NCBI RefSeq assembly: GCF_009377195.2
Contig: NZ_VJXX01000006.1
Location: forward strand, 1-64,000
Reading direction: 5' to 3'
DNA: 64,000 bases
DNA from: Arthrobacter bussei
GTDB lineage: Bacteria; Actinomycetota; Actinomycetes; Actinomycetales; Micrococcaceae
Shown: positions 26,330 to 36,691 of the stretch, piece after piece
Numbering within the stretch: the stretch's first letter is position 1
Layout: every line of letters starts with the position of its first letter
Notes under the pieces: model-generated
Seen by the model: only the letters and a program-made list of their open reading frames with translations
Told to the model about the DNA's origin: nothing
Database searches by the model: none
Made by a program: the position numbers and the translations under genes

Positions 26330-27403
26330 TTGACAGACTTCAGCGCCCGCTTCGCCACCGGAGCAGAGCAGCGGGACTGGGATTCCCTCGTCATGGCGAA
26401 TCCGGGCGGGGGCAACATGCTGCAGTCCATGGCGTTCGCGGAGGTGAAGTCCCACCACGGGTGGCGACCTCGCTTCGTGGTCCTCGACGGGGCCGGCTCC
26501 ACGAGCCACGTGCTCGTCCTGGAGAAGAGGGTGCCGGTGGTCGGGGCGCTCTGGTACCTCATCAAGGGGCCCGCGGTCGCGCAGCCGGAGCACGTCCCGG
26601 CGGCGGCACGGGCTGTCGCGGAGCTGGCGCGTCGCGAGAAGCACCCCGTCTTCGCGATCAAGGTGGAGCCGGACCTCGTCGACGGCCCTGAGCTGCGGGA
26701 GGCCTTCCGGTCCGCCGGTCTCGTGAAGACCTTCAACCTGCAGCCCAATGACAGCACCGCCGTCCTCGACACCACGCCGGAGCCCAACCAGCTGCTGAGG
26801 AACCTGCATTCACGCGGGCGCAACGCGGTGCGCCGTGCCCTGCGCGAGGGCGTCGAGGTGCAGCGCATGGAGCCCACGGAGGACACCTTCCGGGCCATGT
26901 ACTCCCTCATGTCGCACGTCGAGGACAGGTCGGCGGCGCGCATGCGGTCCTTCGAGTACTACAGCCGGTTCTGGCAGAACTTCGTGGATGCCGGGCAGGG
27001 CCGCTTCTATTTCGTCCACGAGGACGGCGAACCCTCGGTGGGAGCCTTCGTCATCAACTACGGCTCGAAGGGCACCTACAAGGACGGCGGATCACGTCCC
27101 GGCCGGACGCAGTACGGTGACTCGCACCTCGTCCAGTGGACGGCCATCAACGACCTCAAGGACGAGTACGGGATCGTCGAGTACGACTTCTGCGGCACCC
27201 CGCCGAGTGACCGGCTCAAGGACACGACCCACCCGCACCACGGACTGGGGCTCTTCAAGACGAGCTTCACCAAGACGGTCACGGACTACGCCGGCTGCTA
27301 CGACCTGGTGGTCAGCGGCTGGAAGTATCGTGTGTGGAACACGATCGCGGAGCGCGCGGCCCGCCAGATCCACTGGCGCCGCACCCACCAACCCTTCTAC
27401 TGA
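26330..27403 (+). CDS. FemAB/FemX-type peptidoglycan interpeptide-bridge transferase
   Basis: A 357-residue protein of the FemABX family, which uses aminoacyl-tRNA to add residues to the peptide stem of lipid II. Two GNAT-like halves are visible: the first around NMLQSMAFAEVKSHHGWRP and the second around FYFVHEDGEPSVGAFVINYG and SHLVQWTAINDLKDEYGI. TTHPHHGLGLFKTSF is the C-terminal family motif. The TTG start has GAGGAATC upstream. The bridge residue it adds is not predictable. It is followed 45 bases later by the ThrE-type exporter. Confidence 0.87.
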   Translation: MTDFSARFATGAEQRDWDSLVMANPGGGNMLQSMAFAEVKSHHGWRPRFVVLDGAGSTSHVLVLEKRVPVVGALWYLIKGPAVAQPEHVPAAARAVAELARREKHPVFAIKVEPDLVDGPELREAFRSAGLVKTFNLQPNDSTAVLDTTPEPNQLLRNLHSRGRNAVRRALREGVEVQRMEPTEDTFRAMYSLMSHVEDRSAARMRSFEYYSRFWQNFVDAGQGRFYFVHEDGEPSVGAFVINYGSKGTYKDGGSRPGRTQYGDSHLVQWTAINDLKDEYGIVEYDFCGTPPSDRLKDTTHPHHGLGLFKTSFTKTVTDYAGCYDLVVSGWKYRVWNTIAERAARQIHWRRTHQPFY

Positions 27404-27448
27404 GGAGTCCCGCGGACCACCGCGGCACAGCATGCATGAAAGGCGGCC

Positions 27449-29167
27449 GTGAAAGACGGTTCCACCCCCGGGGACGGCCGATCGCCGGCCACCAATCCTT
27501 CGCCCGTGGCGGAGGCCCTGCCCGTGATCCGGCGCCCCTTCGACCCGACGGACGAGGAGAAGCGGAAGCTGGGCCGTGCGGCCGGAGAGGCTGCAGCAGC
27601 AGGTTCACAGGGGGCATCGCAGGGCGGCGGTTCCAAGGGTGTCAAGGGCCGGACGCGCGCACCGTCGGACGGCAGGACCGGGCGGCAGGGGCGCCAGCGT
27701 CCGCCGGCCACCCGTCCCACGGACGCTCTCCCCGCCACGCCCCAGAACCTCCCGCCGTCGAGCCGGTCGAACGCCGCTGCCCGCAGCATGCTGCGCCGAC
27801 TGGTGCAGGGCGAGGCCCCGCCCACGCAGGCCATGAGCATCGTCGAGCGCCTGGCCGGGAGTCCGTACGCGAACCCCATGATCCAGGCCGGCGGCCCGGA
27901 TGCGAGCGCGCGGAAGGCTCTGGACTTCGCGCTCAACCTGGCCGAGACCATGTTCCGGTACGGGGCCGGAGCGCTCGAGGTCGAGACCAGCATCATCGCG
28001 GTCACGGCCACCTTCGGCCTCGACAACATCGAGGTGGACATCACCAACCAGTCGGTGGTGCTCAACTACTCCGCCGAGGGCCAGACGCCCACCACCGTGC
28101 TGCGCGTGGTCAGGTCCTGGACCAACAACTACGCGGGGCTGACAGCCATCCACCAGCTCGTGTCCGACATCGCGGACGGCGGTGTCTCCCGCACCGAGGC
28201 CGCCCAGCGCCTCGACGAGATCACGCACCGGCCCAAGCCGTTCCCCCGCTGGATGGTGACAGCCGCCTTCGGGATCTTCTCCGCAGCCATCGTCGCGTTC
28301 GTGGGCGGTACGCTCCTGGGCTCCCTCGTCGGCTTCGTCAGCTGCATCCTGGTCGATCTCGTGAGTCGCAGACTCGGCGAGTGGCGCGTGCCCGAGTTCT
28401 TCTCGGTCGCCACGTCCTCGGCGCTGGTGACGCTCATCGCCATGCTGTTCTGGTGGCTGCAGGTTCCCATCTCCCCGGCGTTCGTGGTGGTGGGAGGTAT
28501 TCTGCTGCTCCTGCCGACGGGCCGGCTCGTCTCCGCCACCCAGGACGCCATCAACGGGTTCCCCGTCACGGCTGCCGGCCGGTTCCTCTCGGCCGTCCTC
28601 GTGTTCGCGGCCCTCGTCGCCGGGATCGCCGTCGCGCTCGTCGCCGGGAGCGCCCTGGGGATCCCCCCGCTCGAGGTCCTCGAATCCTCCGGCTCGCAGT
28701 ATCCCTGGCCCGTGGTGGCGGTCCTGACCTTCGTGGCGGTGGCGATGATCTGCATCGCCGAGCAGACGGACGTCAAGCTCGTGATCCCGACCTCGCTCGT
28801 GGCGGTCGCCGGTTATCTCCTGCTGATCGGGGCGACGTCCGCAGGTGTCGGGTACCGGCTCGCCCCCGCACTCGCCGCCGTGCTCATCGGGGCGCTCTCG
28901 CGCGTCGTCGCGCTCCGGCTCGGGGCGCCGCAACTGGTGGTGGCCGTTCCTGCCGTCCTGTTCCTGTATCCCGGGCTGACCATCTTCCGGTCCATGTACA
29001 TGCTCACGCTGGACGCCGATATGGTGAACGACGGCGCCCTCGGGCTCTTCAACGCCCTCACCGTGGTGCTCGCGATCGCGGCCGGCGTGGTCCTCGGCGA
29101 CAACCTGGCGCGTCCGTTCACCCGCAAGCTCGGGTCCAACGAACGCCAGCGGAACCGGCGGCGCTGA
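27449..29167 (+). CDS. ThrE family threonine/serine exporter
   Basis: A 572-residue membrane protein. A disordered basic N-terminus (~125 residues) is followed by the soluble ThrE domain (about 145-265, LNLAETMFRYGAGALEVET) and then about ten hydrophobic segments forming the two halves, ThrE and ThrE_2, of the Corynebacterium-type exporter. It exports threonine and serine by proton-motive force. The GTG start has AAAGG upstream. The long N-tail is notable but usual in related genera. Transcribed with the FemAB gene, though a functional link is not shown. Confidence 0.88.
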   Translation: MKDGSTPGDGRSPATNPSPVAEALPVIRRPFDPTDEEKRKLGRAAGEAAAAGSQGASQGGGSKGVKGRTRAPSDGRTGRQGRQRPPATRPTDALPATPQNLPPSSRSNAAARSMLRRLVQGEAPPTQAMSIVERLAGSPYANPMIQAGGPDASARKALDFALNLAETMFRYGAGALEVETSIIAVTATFGLDNIEVDITNQSVVLNYSAEGQTPTTVLRVVRSWTNNYAGLTAIHQLVSDIADGGVSRTEAAQRLDEITHRPKPFPRWMVTAAFGIFSAAIVAFVGGTLLGSLVGFVSCILVDLVSRRLGEWRVPEFFSVATSSALVTLIAMLFWWLQVPISPAFVVVGGILLLLPTGRLVSATQDAINGFPVTAAGRFLSAVLVFAALVAGIAVALVAGSALGIPPLEVLESSGSQYPWPVVAVLTFVAVAMICIAEQTDVKLVIPTSLVAVAGYLLLIGATSAGVGYRLAPALAAVLIGALSRVVALRLGAPQLVVAVPAVLFLYPGLTIFRSMYMLTLDADMVNDGALGLFNALTVVLAIAAGVVLGDNLARPFTRKLGSNERQRNRRR

Positions 29168-29185
29168 GCGGTTCTCCCTCGCCTT

Positions 29186-30010
29186 TCAGATCCCGCCGCG
29201 GGCGCCCGCGGTGCGGGACCAGTCGATGGGTCCGGCGCCCTGCTGCGCCAGGAGCTCGTTGACGCGGGTGAAGGGGCGGGAGCCGAAGAAGCCGCGCGAC
29301 GCCGAGAGCGGGCTCGGGTGCACGGACTCGACCGTCGGCGTCGGGCCCAGGAGGGGCTTCAGCCGGAGCGCGTCCTTCCCCCACAGGATCGCCACCAGCG
29401 GCCCGCCCCGCGCCGCGAGGGCACGGACGGCGGCGTCCGTCACGTGTTCCCATCCAAGCCCCCGGTGGGACGCCGGTTCACCCGCGCGGACGGTCAGGAC
29501 GCGGTTCAGCAGGAGCACACCCTGCTCCGCCCACCCCGAGAGGTCCCCGGACGCCGGCACCCGGGCTCCGGTATCGGAGGAGAGCTCACGGTAGATGTTG
29601 ACGAGACTGCGCGGGATCGGCCGTGTCGCAGGATCGACGGCGAAGCTGAGGCCGACGGCGTGCCCCGCCGTCGGGTAGGGGTCCTGGCCCACGATGACCA
29701 CCCGGACGGTGTCGAGCGGGGTGGTGAAGGCTCGGAGGATGTCCCGCGGTTCCGGCAGGACGCGCTGCCCCGCGTCCAGATCGGCGGCGAGGGAGGCCGC
29801 GAGTGCGTGGAGTACCGGCTCCACGGGTTCTAGAGCCGCGGCCCACCCGGGATCCACGAGCTCGCGGACCGGCGTGGGCGCCCGGAAGGGGAAGGCGGCC
29901 TCGTGGGGGGAGGGGGAGTGAACGGGCGCAGCCGGATCCGTCCGACGGCCGCGGCGGGGGGCCGGATCCAGGGGAGGGAGGTCGAACAGGGCGCCGTCGT
30001 CGTGGGTCAT
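29186..30010 (-). CDS. ung: Uracil-DNA glycosylase, family 1
   Basis: A 274-residue base-excision repair enzyme that removes uracil from DNA. The catalytic loop is [18 protein letters not shown], with the water-activating Asp; [19 protein letters not shown] carries the uracil-binding Asn; [14 protein letters not shown] is the minor-groove loop with the catalytic His. The start [11 protein letters not shown] is preferred; the ~55-residue non-conserved N-terminus is proline-rich. Convergent with thrE (18-base gap). Confidence 0.95.
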   Translation of the reverse strand: MTHDDGALFDLPPLDPAPRRGRRTDPAAPVHSPSPHEAAFPFRAPTPVRELVDPGWAAALEPVEPVLHALAASLAADLDAGQRVLPEPRDILRAFTTPLDTVRVVIVGQDPYPTAGHAVGLSFAVDPATRPIPRSLVNIYRELSSDTGARVPASGDLSGWAEQGVLLLNRVLTVRAGEPASHRGLGWEHVTDAAVRALAARGGPLVAILWGKDALRLKPLLGPTPTVESVHPSPLSASRGFFGSRPFTRVNELLAQQGAGPIDWSRTAGARGGI

Positions 30011-30120
30011 GGGTCCATTCTGGCCCGCCCCACCGGCGCCTCCGGCTCGAATGACACCGGTGTAATTGCCTACTACCATGGGGTGATGCATGTGCACTGT
30101 GACGGAAGGCGGTAGCTGGC

Positions 30121-30423
30121 ATGGCCGAGCCGCAGCGGCACGTCGATGACGGACCCACCGAGGGCCGCACACTCGAACTGGGGGATCGTGAGCAGCGCAT
30201 GCTCGCCCTCGAGCGCGAATGGTGGAAGTACGCCGGCGCCAAGGAGCAGGCCATCCGCGACCTCTTCACCATGTCCGCCACGCACTACTACCAGCTGCTC
30301 AACGCACTCATCGACACCGAGGCCGCGCTGGCCCACGATCCGATGCTCGTGAAGCGGCTCCGCCGCCTGCGATCGACCCGCCAGAAGACCCGGTCGGCAC
30401 GCCGCCTGGGCGCGGACATCTAG
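30121..30423 (+). CDS. DUF3263 protein
   Basis: A 100-residue protein of the actinobacterial DUF3263 family, recognised by [18 protein letters not shown], then [15 protein letters not shown] and [13 protein letters not shown]. The fold is predicted as helix-turn-helix, so DNA binding is likely but unproven. The N-terminal ~20 residues vary. GAAGGCGG precedes the ATG. It lies directly upstream of the LytR_C gene, 38 bases apart, a conserved neighbourhood in this phylum. Confidence 0.9.
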   Translation: MAEPQRHVDDGPTEGRTLELGDREQRMLALEREWWKYAGAKEQAIRDLFTMSATHYYQLLNALIDTEAALAHDPMLVKRLRRLRSTRQKTRSARRLGADI

Positions 30424-30461
30424 ACCGCACCGGTCTCCACGAGCGAAGGACCCTCCCGCCC

Positions 30462-31112
30462 ATGACAGAGCACCCGCGCGACGAGTTCGACAGGGTCTCG
30501 GAGACGTCGGAGCGCCAGGGTGTTCATCGTGAACGGCTCATCCCCGCCGGGTCGAGCGGTCTCGCCCTGAAGATCACCGTCGGGATCCTGGCCCTGCTGA
30601 TCGGCCTCGGCGCCTACTTCATCCTGCCGAGACTCGGGATCGTCGGTGGCGACACGGCTGCACCTCCGGCAGCTGCCGGGAGCCCCTCGCAGGAGTCCGG
30701 AGCCCCCTCCGCATCCGCAGCCCCGGCGGGTTCCGCCACACCTGGCGACGGTGCGACGGACGGCAGCTCGCCGACGGCTGCCGCCGGCGCATCGGCCTCG
30801 CCGACGGACAACGACGAGGTGGACGGGGTCGACGGCGTCGACCGGACCCAGACCGTCAACATCCTCAACGGCACCGGCTCGCCGGGACTCGCCTCGGTCG
30901 CCGCCGGTCGCCTGGCCGAGGAGGGGTGGGGCTCGGTCCTCCCCGGGAACTGGGCGGGAGCCCCCGTGGACACGTCCGTGGTCTTCTACAACGGCGAGGA
31001 GCAGCGGGTGGTAGCCGAAGCCGTGGCGAAGGACCTCGGGATCACGGACCTCGTCGACAGCGCCGACGTCTCGCCGGACGTCTCCGAGGTGCTCGGCCCC
31101 GAGTTCCAGTAG
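30462..31112 (+). CDS. LytR C-terminal domain protein, single-pass
   Basis: A 216-residue protein. A cytoplasmic N-terminus (~35) is followed by one membrane helix (LALKITVGILALLIGLGAYF), a Pro/Ala/Ser/Gly-rich linker (~60-125) and a LytR_C domain (about 128-216, TVNILNGTGSPGLASVAAGR to the end). LytR_C domains are found in cell-wall-linked proteins; the role of stand-alone copies is unknown. The ATG has AAGGA about 11 bases upstream. It is followed by a terminator before the TM2 locus. Confidence 0.85.
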   Translation: MTEHPRDEFDRVSETSERQGVHRERLIPAGSSGLALKITVGILALLIGLGAYFILPRLGIVGGDTAAPPAAAGSPSQESGAPSASAAPAGSATPGDGATDGSSPTAAAGASASPTDNDEVDGVDGVDRTQTVNILNGTGSPGLASVAAGRLAEEGWGSVLPGNWAGAPVDTSVVFYNGEEQRVVAEAVAKDLGITDLVDSADVSPDVSEVLGPEFQ

Positions 31113-31187
31113 ATCCGCCGGGCGAACCTCGACGGCACGCTCATCCGGGGATCCCCGTATATGGCGGTCTCGTCCTCGGGACCACCC

Positions 31188-31214
31188 GCTCCGAGCGGCT
31201 GCGCCGCCCGGAGC
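31188..31214. terminator. Terminator between converging LytR_C and TM2 loci
   Basis: GCTCCGAGCGGC pairs with GCCGCCCGGAGC with one mismatch around a TGC loop. It lies between two converging transcription units. Confidence 0.65.
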
Positions 31215-31222
31215 CGTGAGGG

Positions 31223-31867
31223 TCAGTCCTTCAGCGGGATGCCCTGCGCGTCCCGACGGAACTGCTCGGAGCCGACCAGTATCATGATGCCTTCGATGAG
31301 CCCCCAGATCCCTGCAGCGATGGCACTGAGCCCGAAGGTGAACACTGCCCCGACGGTGGACATCAGGATCTGGATGATGCCGATCGTCGTAAAGCCGAGG
31401 TAGAAGCGGTGGATCCCGAGCGATCCGAGCAGGATGCCGAGCACGCCTGCCACCACGCGGGACTTCTGCGGTGCGTAGGGCTGGCCGAAGGGCCCCTGGT
31501 TGTAGCCGCCCTGGCCGTAGGGTGCCTGCGCCTAGGGCGACTGCTGGTACTGGCCCTGGGGATACGGTCCCTGCTGCTGCGCGGACGGGTACGGTGACGG
31601 GGCCTGGCCGTAGCCCGGCGAGGTGGTGCCGCCGTCGTAGCCCGGTCGCGCGTCATCGCTCTGGCCGCGACCGCGCGAGGTGGTGCCGCCGTCGTAGCCC
31701 GGTCGCGCATCATTGCTCTGGCCGTAACCGGGGTAGGGCGGCGTATAGGGCCGGCCGGACTGTGCCGGATCTACCGGTGTCGGCACGCCGGCAGACTCGC
31801 CCCCCGTGCTTCCTGCGCCCTGCTCGTTGTGCTCCCCGTTGTCCGGGCCGGTTGCTGACGTCGACAC
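31223..31867 (-). pseudogene. TM2 domain protein gene interrupted by an in-frame TAG
   Basis: The frame runs from a GTG (31867, GGGAGG upstream) through a Pro/Gln/Gly/Tyr-rich tail, reaches TAG at 31532-31534 (codon 112), then continues in the same frame for about 102 codons to a TGA at 31223. The downstream part reads AQAPYGQGGYNQGPFGQPY and then KSRVVAGVLGILLGSLGIHR, a TM2 domain with two membrane helices (GIHRFYLGF motif). A CAG-to-TAG change would explain it, since Gln is frequent in this tail. Intact length would be 214 residues. It may be a true nonsense mutation, a base-call error, or readthrough; reinitiation at the GTG before the TM2 domain is also possible. Confidence 0.85.
31619..31729 (-). 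repeat. Two-copy 57-bp direct repeat in the TM2 gene
   Basis: Near-identical stretches begin at 31619 and 31676, a period of 57 bases or 19 codons, giving the peptide ARPGYDGGTTS twice with Gly/Gln-rich flanks. Only a few bases differ, suggesting recent duplication or slippage. Confidence 0.75.
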
Positions 31868-31997
31868 GATGCCTCCCATGGCTTGTTGTCCGCCCAACCT
31901 ATGCCCTGAGGTGAATCCGCGCTACGGCAGGCGCTGCCACCGGCGCGGCAGGTCGGCAGGGGAGCATCCGGGAGGCCCTGCGCGGGCCCCTCGACAG

Positions 31998-32024
31998 GTT
32001 GCACTCGGGGGGTGGGAGTGCTAA
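31998..32024. promoter_or_regulatory. CIRCE operator 1 (HrcA site) on the groEL promoter
   Basis: TTGCACTC, nine bases, GAGTGCTAA: a good match to the CIRCE consensus TTAGCACTC-N9-GAGTGCTAA bound by the HrcA repressor. It overlaps a likely groEL promoter: TTGCAC at 31999-32004, 17 bases, TAATTA at 32022-32027. Binding would occlude the promoter until heat shock. Confidence 0.88.
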
Positions 32025-32028
32025 TTAT
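31999..32028 (+). promoter_or_regulatory. Probable groEL promoter
   Basis: -35 TTGCAC and -10 TAATTA separated by 17 bases, embedded in the first CIRCE. The predicted leader is about 185 bases, unusually long, and no gene is seen in it. Confidence 0.65.
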
Positions 32029-32032
32029 TGAG

Positions 32033-32059
32033 TTAGCACTCGCGCGCGCAGACTGCTAA
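32033..32059. promoter_or_regulatory. CIRCE operator 2 (HrcA site), adjacent copy
   Basis: TTAGCACTC, nine bases, GACTGCTAA: a second CIRCE element with one mismatch in the right arm, centred 35 bases after the first. It covers the predicted transcription start region. Paired sites could give tighter repression. Confidence 0.8.
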
Positions 32060-32186
32060 GGATGCGCGTGGTGGGTGAAGCAGGCAAACCTCTGTGGTGG
32101 GGGTGGTGCCCCGGGCGTGAAAGAGATCGTCCGAGTACTGCCCGGCCGTCGCGGGCACCACACGCAGGCACGCATTCATGTGCTGA

Positions 32187-33854
<1,668 letters not shown>

Positions 33855-33888
33855 CCCCCACCCGCCGCTGACCGCACCTGCGCAGCAC

Positions 33889-33926
33889 GAGAGGGCGGCA
33901 CTCCCGGAAGGGGGTGCCGCCCTCTC
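33889..33926. terminator. Terminator after groEL
   Basis: GAGAGGGCGGCAC pairs with GTGCCGCCCTCTC around a 12-base loop; C/T-rich sequence follows. It serves groEL and possibly the leftward WXG100 gene. Confidence 0.85.
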
Positions 33927-33974
33927 TCGTTGGCGGCGCTGCGCCGTCGTGCCCCCCGCGTGGAACGGGCGGCG

Positions 33975-34265
33975 TCAGCTCATGAACATCCGTGCATTGC
34001 TCAGTTCCGCCTCCACGTACTGCTGTGTCGCCACGTTCAGTGCCTCGTTGATCCCGGTGAGAGACTCCTCGACCTGCTGCTGGGTGGCCCGCCACTGCAT
34101 GATCAGCTGCTGGAAGTTGGTGGCGGCCTGGCCCGTCCAGAGGCCCTCGAGCTCCCGCAGGCCGGCCTGCATGGAGTTGACCTCTGCCTGGAGCCTGGAG
34201 ATGGTGCCCTGGACCTGGCTGCTCTTCGCGGCCAGGCTGTCGGTGTCTACGTTGAAGAATGCCAT
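33975..34265 (-). CDS. WXG100 family (EsxA-like) secreted protein
   Basis: A 96-residue helical-hairpin protein of the WXG100 family. WTG stands at 43-45 in the turn between two helices, and the C-terminal YVEAE (Tyr83, Glu87) matches the YxxxD/E signal for ESX/type VII secretion. No EccC ATPase or other ESX component is in the window, so its export route must be encoded elsewhere. The start has CGGGAGCACAGC upstream. It lies alone between groEL and the two-component genes. Confidence 0.88.
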   Translation of the reverse strand: MAFFNVDTDSLAAKSSQVQGTISRLQAEVNSMQAGLRELEGLWTGQAATNFQQLIMQWRATQQQVEESLTGINEALNVATQQYVEAELSNARMFMS

Positions 34266-34328
34266 GCTGTGCTCCCGTGTGCTCGCGCTTCCTTGACCCC
34301 CACGACGCTAGGGCAGGACGCTCCGGGA

Positions 34329-35912
34329 TCAGGGGCCGTCGGGCCTCTTGTGGACAACCGGTCCGACGGGCGGCTGCTGTGGAGGAGAGAACGCGTGCCG
34401 CTCGGCGGGTGCCTCCGTGAGGCCGGCCCGCAGTCCATTGCCCGCCACGCCACCGGGGAGTTCCTGCCCATGGTCCTCGGCGGGACCGGCCGGTGTGTGG
34501 GGCAGTCGGATGCTCAGCGTGGCGCCGCCGCCGGCCGTCTCCTCCAGCCGCACCGTCCCGTCGTGCTGCGCGACCAGGGCCGCGACGATGGCGAGCCCGA
34601 GACCCGTTCCGCCCGTCTCCCTGTACCGCGAGGAATCGGCGCGGTAGAAGCGTTCGAAGACCTTCGCGGCGTCGTCCTCCGAGATGCCCGGACCGTGGTC
34701 GCGCACCTCGATGACGGAGTCGCTGTGTCCGTGCAGGACGGGCGCCACCCCGACGGCGATCTCGATCGGTGATCCCTCGGGCGTGTAGCGCAGCGCGTTG
34801 GTCATGAGGTTGGCGATGACCTGGCGCAGGCGGGCCTCGTCCCCTGCGGTCGGAGCCGATCGGGGGGTGCCGCCGTCGAGCCCGATCACCGTGATGGAAC
34901 GGTCGTGGGCCGTGGCACGGGCATCGAAGGCGGCGTCGTGGGCGAGCACCTTGAGATCCACGGGCCTGACCTCGAGGGGGCGCTGTTCGTCGATCCGCGC
35001 GAGGGTGAGGAGGTCCTCCACGAGTTGGCCCATGCGGATGGCCTCGCTCTCGATCCGGCCCATCGCTGCGGCGATGTCCTCGTCCTTCTGCAGGGCGCCG
35101 TGCCGGTACAGCTCCGAATAGCCGCGGATCGTCACGAGGGGGGTGCGCAGCTCGTGGGACGCGTCGGAGACGAAACGCCGCATCTTCGTCTCGGACGCCG
35201 TGCGTGCGGCGAAGGCCCGTTCGATGTGCGAGAGCATGGCGTTCAGGGAGCGGGAGAGGCGGCCGATCTCCGTGGCGGGCCGCTCGACGGCGACGCGCCG
35301 CGAGAGGTCCCCGGCCGCGATCGCCGCGGCCGTCCGCTCGACGCGCGCCAGCGGGGCGAACTGGCGGGTCACCGCGACGAACGCGATCAGGGAGGCGAGG
35401 GCCGTGGTGACGAGGCCGGAGGTGAAGATGATCTCCGTCGCCTCCTGCAGTGAGTCGTTGACCGTGGTCAGACGCGTGGCGATCGCGACGTAGTTGTCCG
35501 CGTTGCTGAAGGGGAAGACGCGCACGCGCCAGTCCTGGCTCCCCTGCTCGGTGCTCGGTACGTCGAAGCCGTCCTGGTCGAGGTCGGCGATGCGCTCCCG
35601 GGTCAGGCCGGTGAGGTCGGGCAGGTCGCCGCTGACGTCCGGCTGGTTCTCCGCGATGACCTGCCCGTCCGCGTCGAGCAGGGCGCCGTAGTACCGCAGC
35701 ACGGCGCCGTCCGACGTCTGCTCGGGAAGGTAGAGCTGGGCGGTGACGAGCCGGATGTTGTTGCCGAGTTCCTGGTCGAGGCGGTTCACGAGCCCGTCAC
35801 GGAGGAGCGACACCGTGGCGAGGCCCGTGATGCCCACCGTGACGATCATGAGCAGCATGATGATCGCCACCAGCTGGGATCTGAGCGACGCCGCGTTCCA
35901 CCGCTTACCCAA
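34329..35912 (-). CDS. Sensor histidine kinase (TrcS/MprB-like)
   Basis: A 527-residue membrane kinase. Two membrane helices (about 12-34 and 163-184) flank an extracytoplasmic sensor domain; a HAMP domain follows (about 185-240); then the H-box DASHELRTPLVTIRGYSEL, the N-box VIANLMTNALRYTP, G-boxes DHGPGISEDD and GGTGLGLAIV. The C-terminal ~50 residues are proline-rich. The start is TTG with no ribosome site, three codons after the regulator's TAG and in the same frame, so it is probably translationally coupled. The stimulus is unknown. Confidence 0.9.
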   Translation of the reverse strand: MGKRWNAASLRSQLVAIIMLLMIVTVGITGLATVSLLRDGLVNRLDQELGNNIRLVTAQLYLPEQTSDGAVLRYYGALLDADGQVIAENQPDVSGDLPDLTGLTRERIADLDQDGFDVPSTEQGSQDWRVRVFPFSNADNYVAIATRLTTVNDSLQEATEIIFTSGLVTTALASLIAFVAVTRQFAPLARVERTAAAIAAGDLSRRVAVERPATEIGRLSRSLNAMLSHIERAFAARTASETKMRRFVSDASHELRTPLVTIRGYSELYRHGALQKDEDIAAAMGRIESEAIRMGQLVEDLLTLARIDEQRPLEVRPVDLKVLAHDAAFDARATAHDRSITVIGLDGGTPRSAPTAGDEARLRQVIANLMTNALRYTPEGSPIEIAVGVAPVLHGHSDSVIEVRDHGPGISEDDAAKVFERFYRADSSRYRETGGTGLGLAIVAALVAQHDGTVRLEETAGGGATLSIRLPHTPAGPAEDHGQELPGGVAGNGLRAGLTEAPAERHAFSPPQQPPVGPVVHKRPDGP

Positions 35913-35921
35913 GGGGCAGCG

Positions 35922-36632
<711 letters not shown>

Positions 36633-36691
36633 GCACACAGTATCCGCAGGTTCCCTGTGAGTTGTCTGGACCCATCCTGCGAACAACCTGC

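Noticed and set aside
32016..32041. GAGTGCTAA ... TTAGCACTC read as one outward-facing CIRCE
   Set aside because: The arms are in the wrong order for CIRCE; they are the right arm of one element and the left arm of the next.
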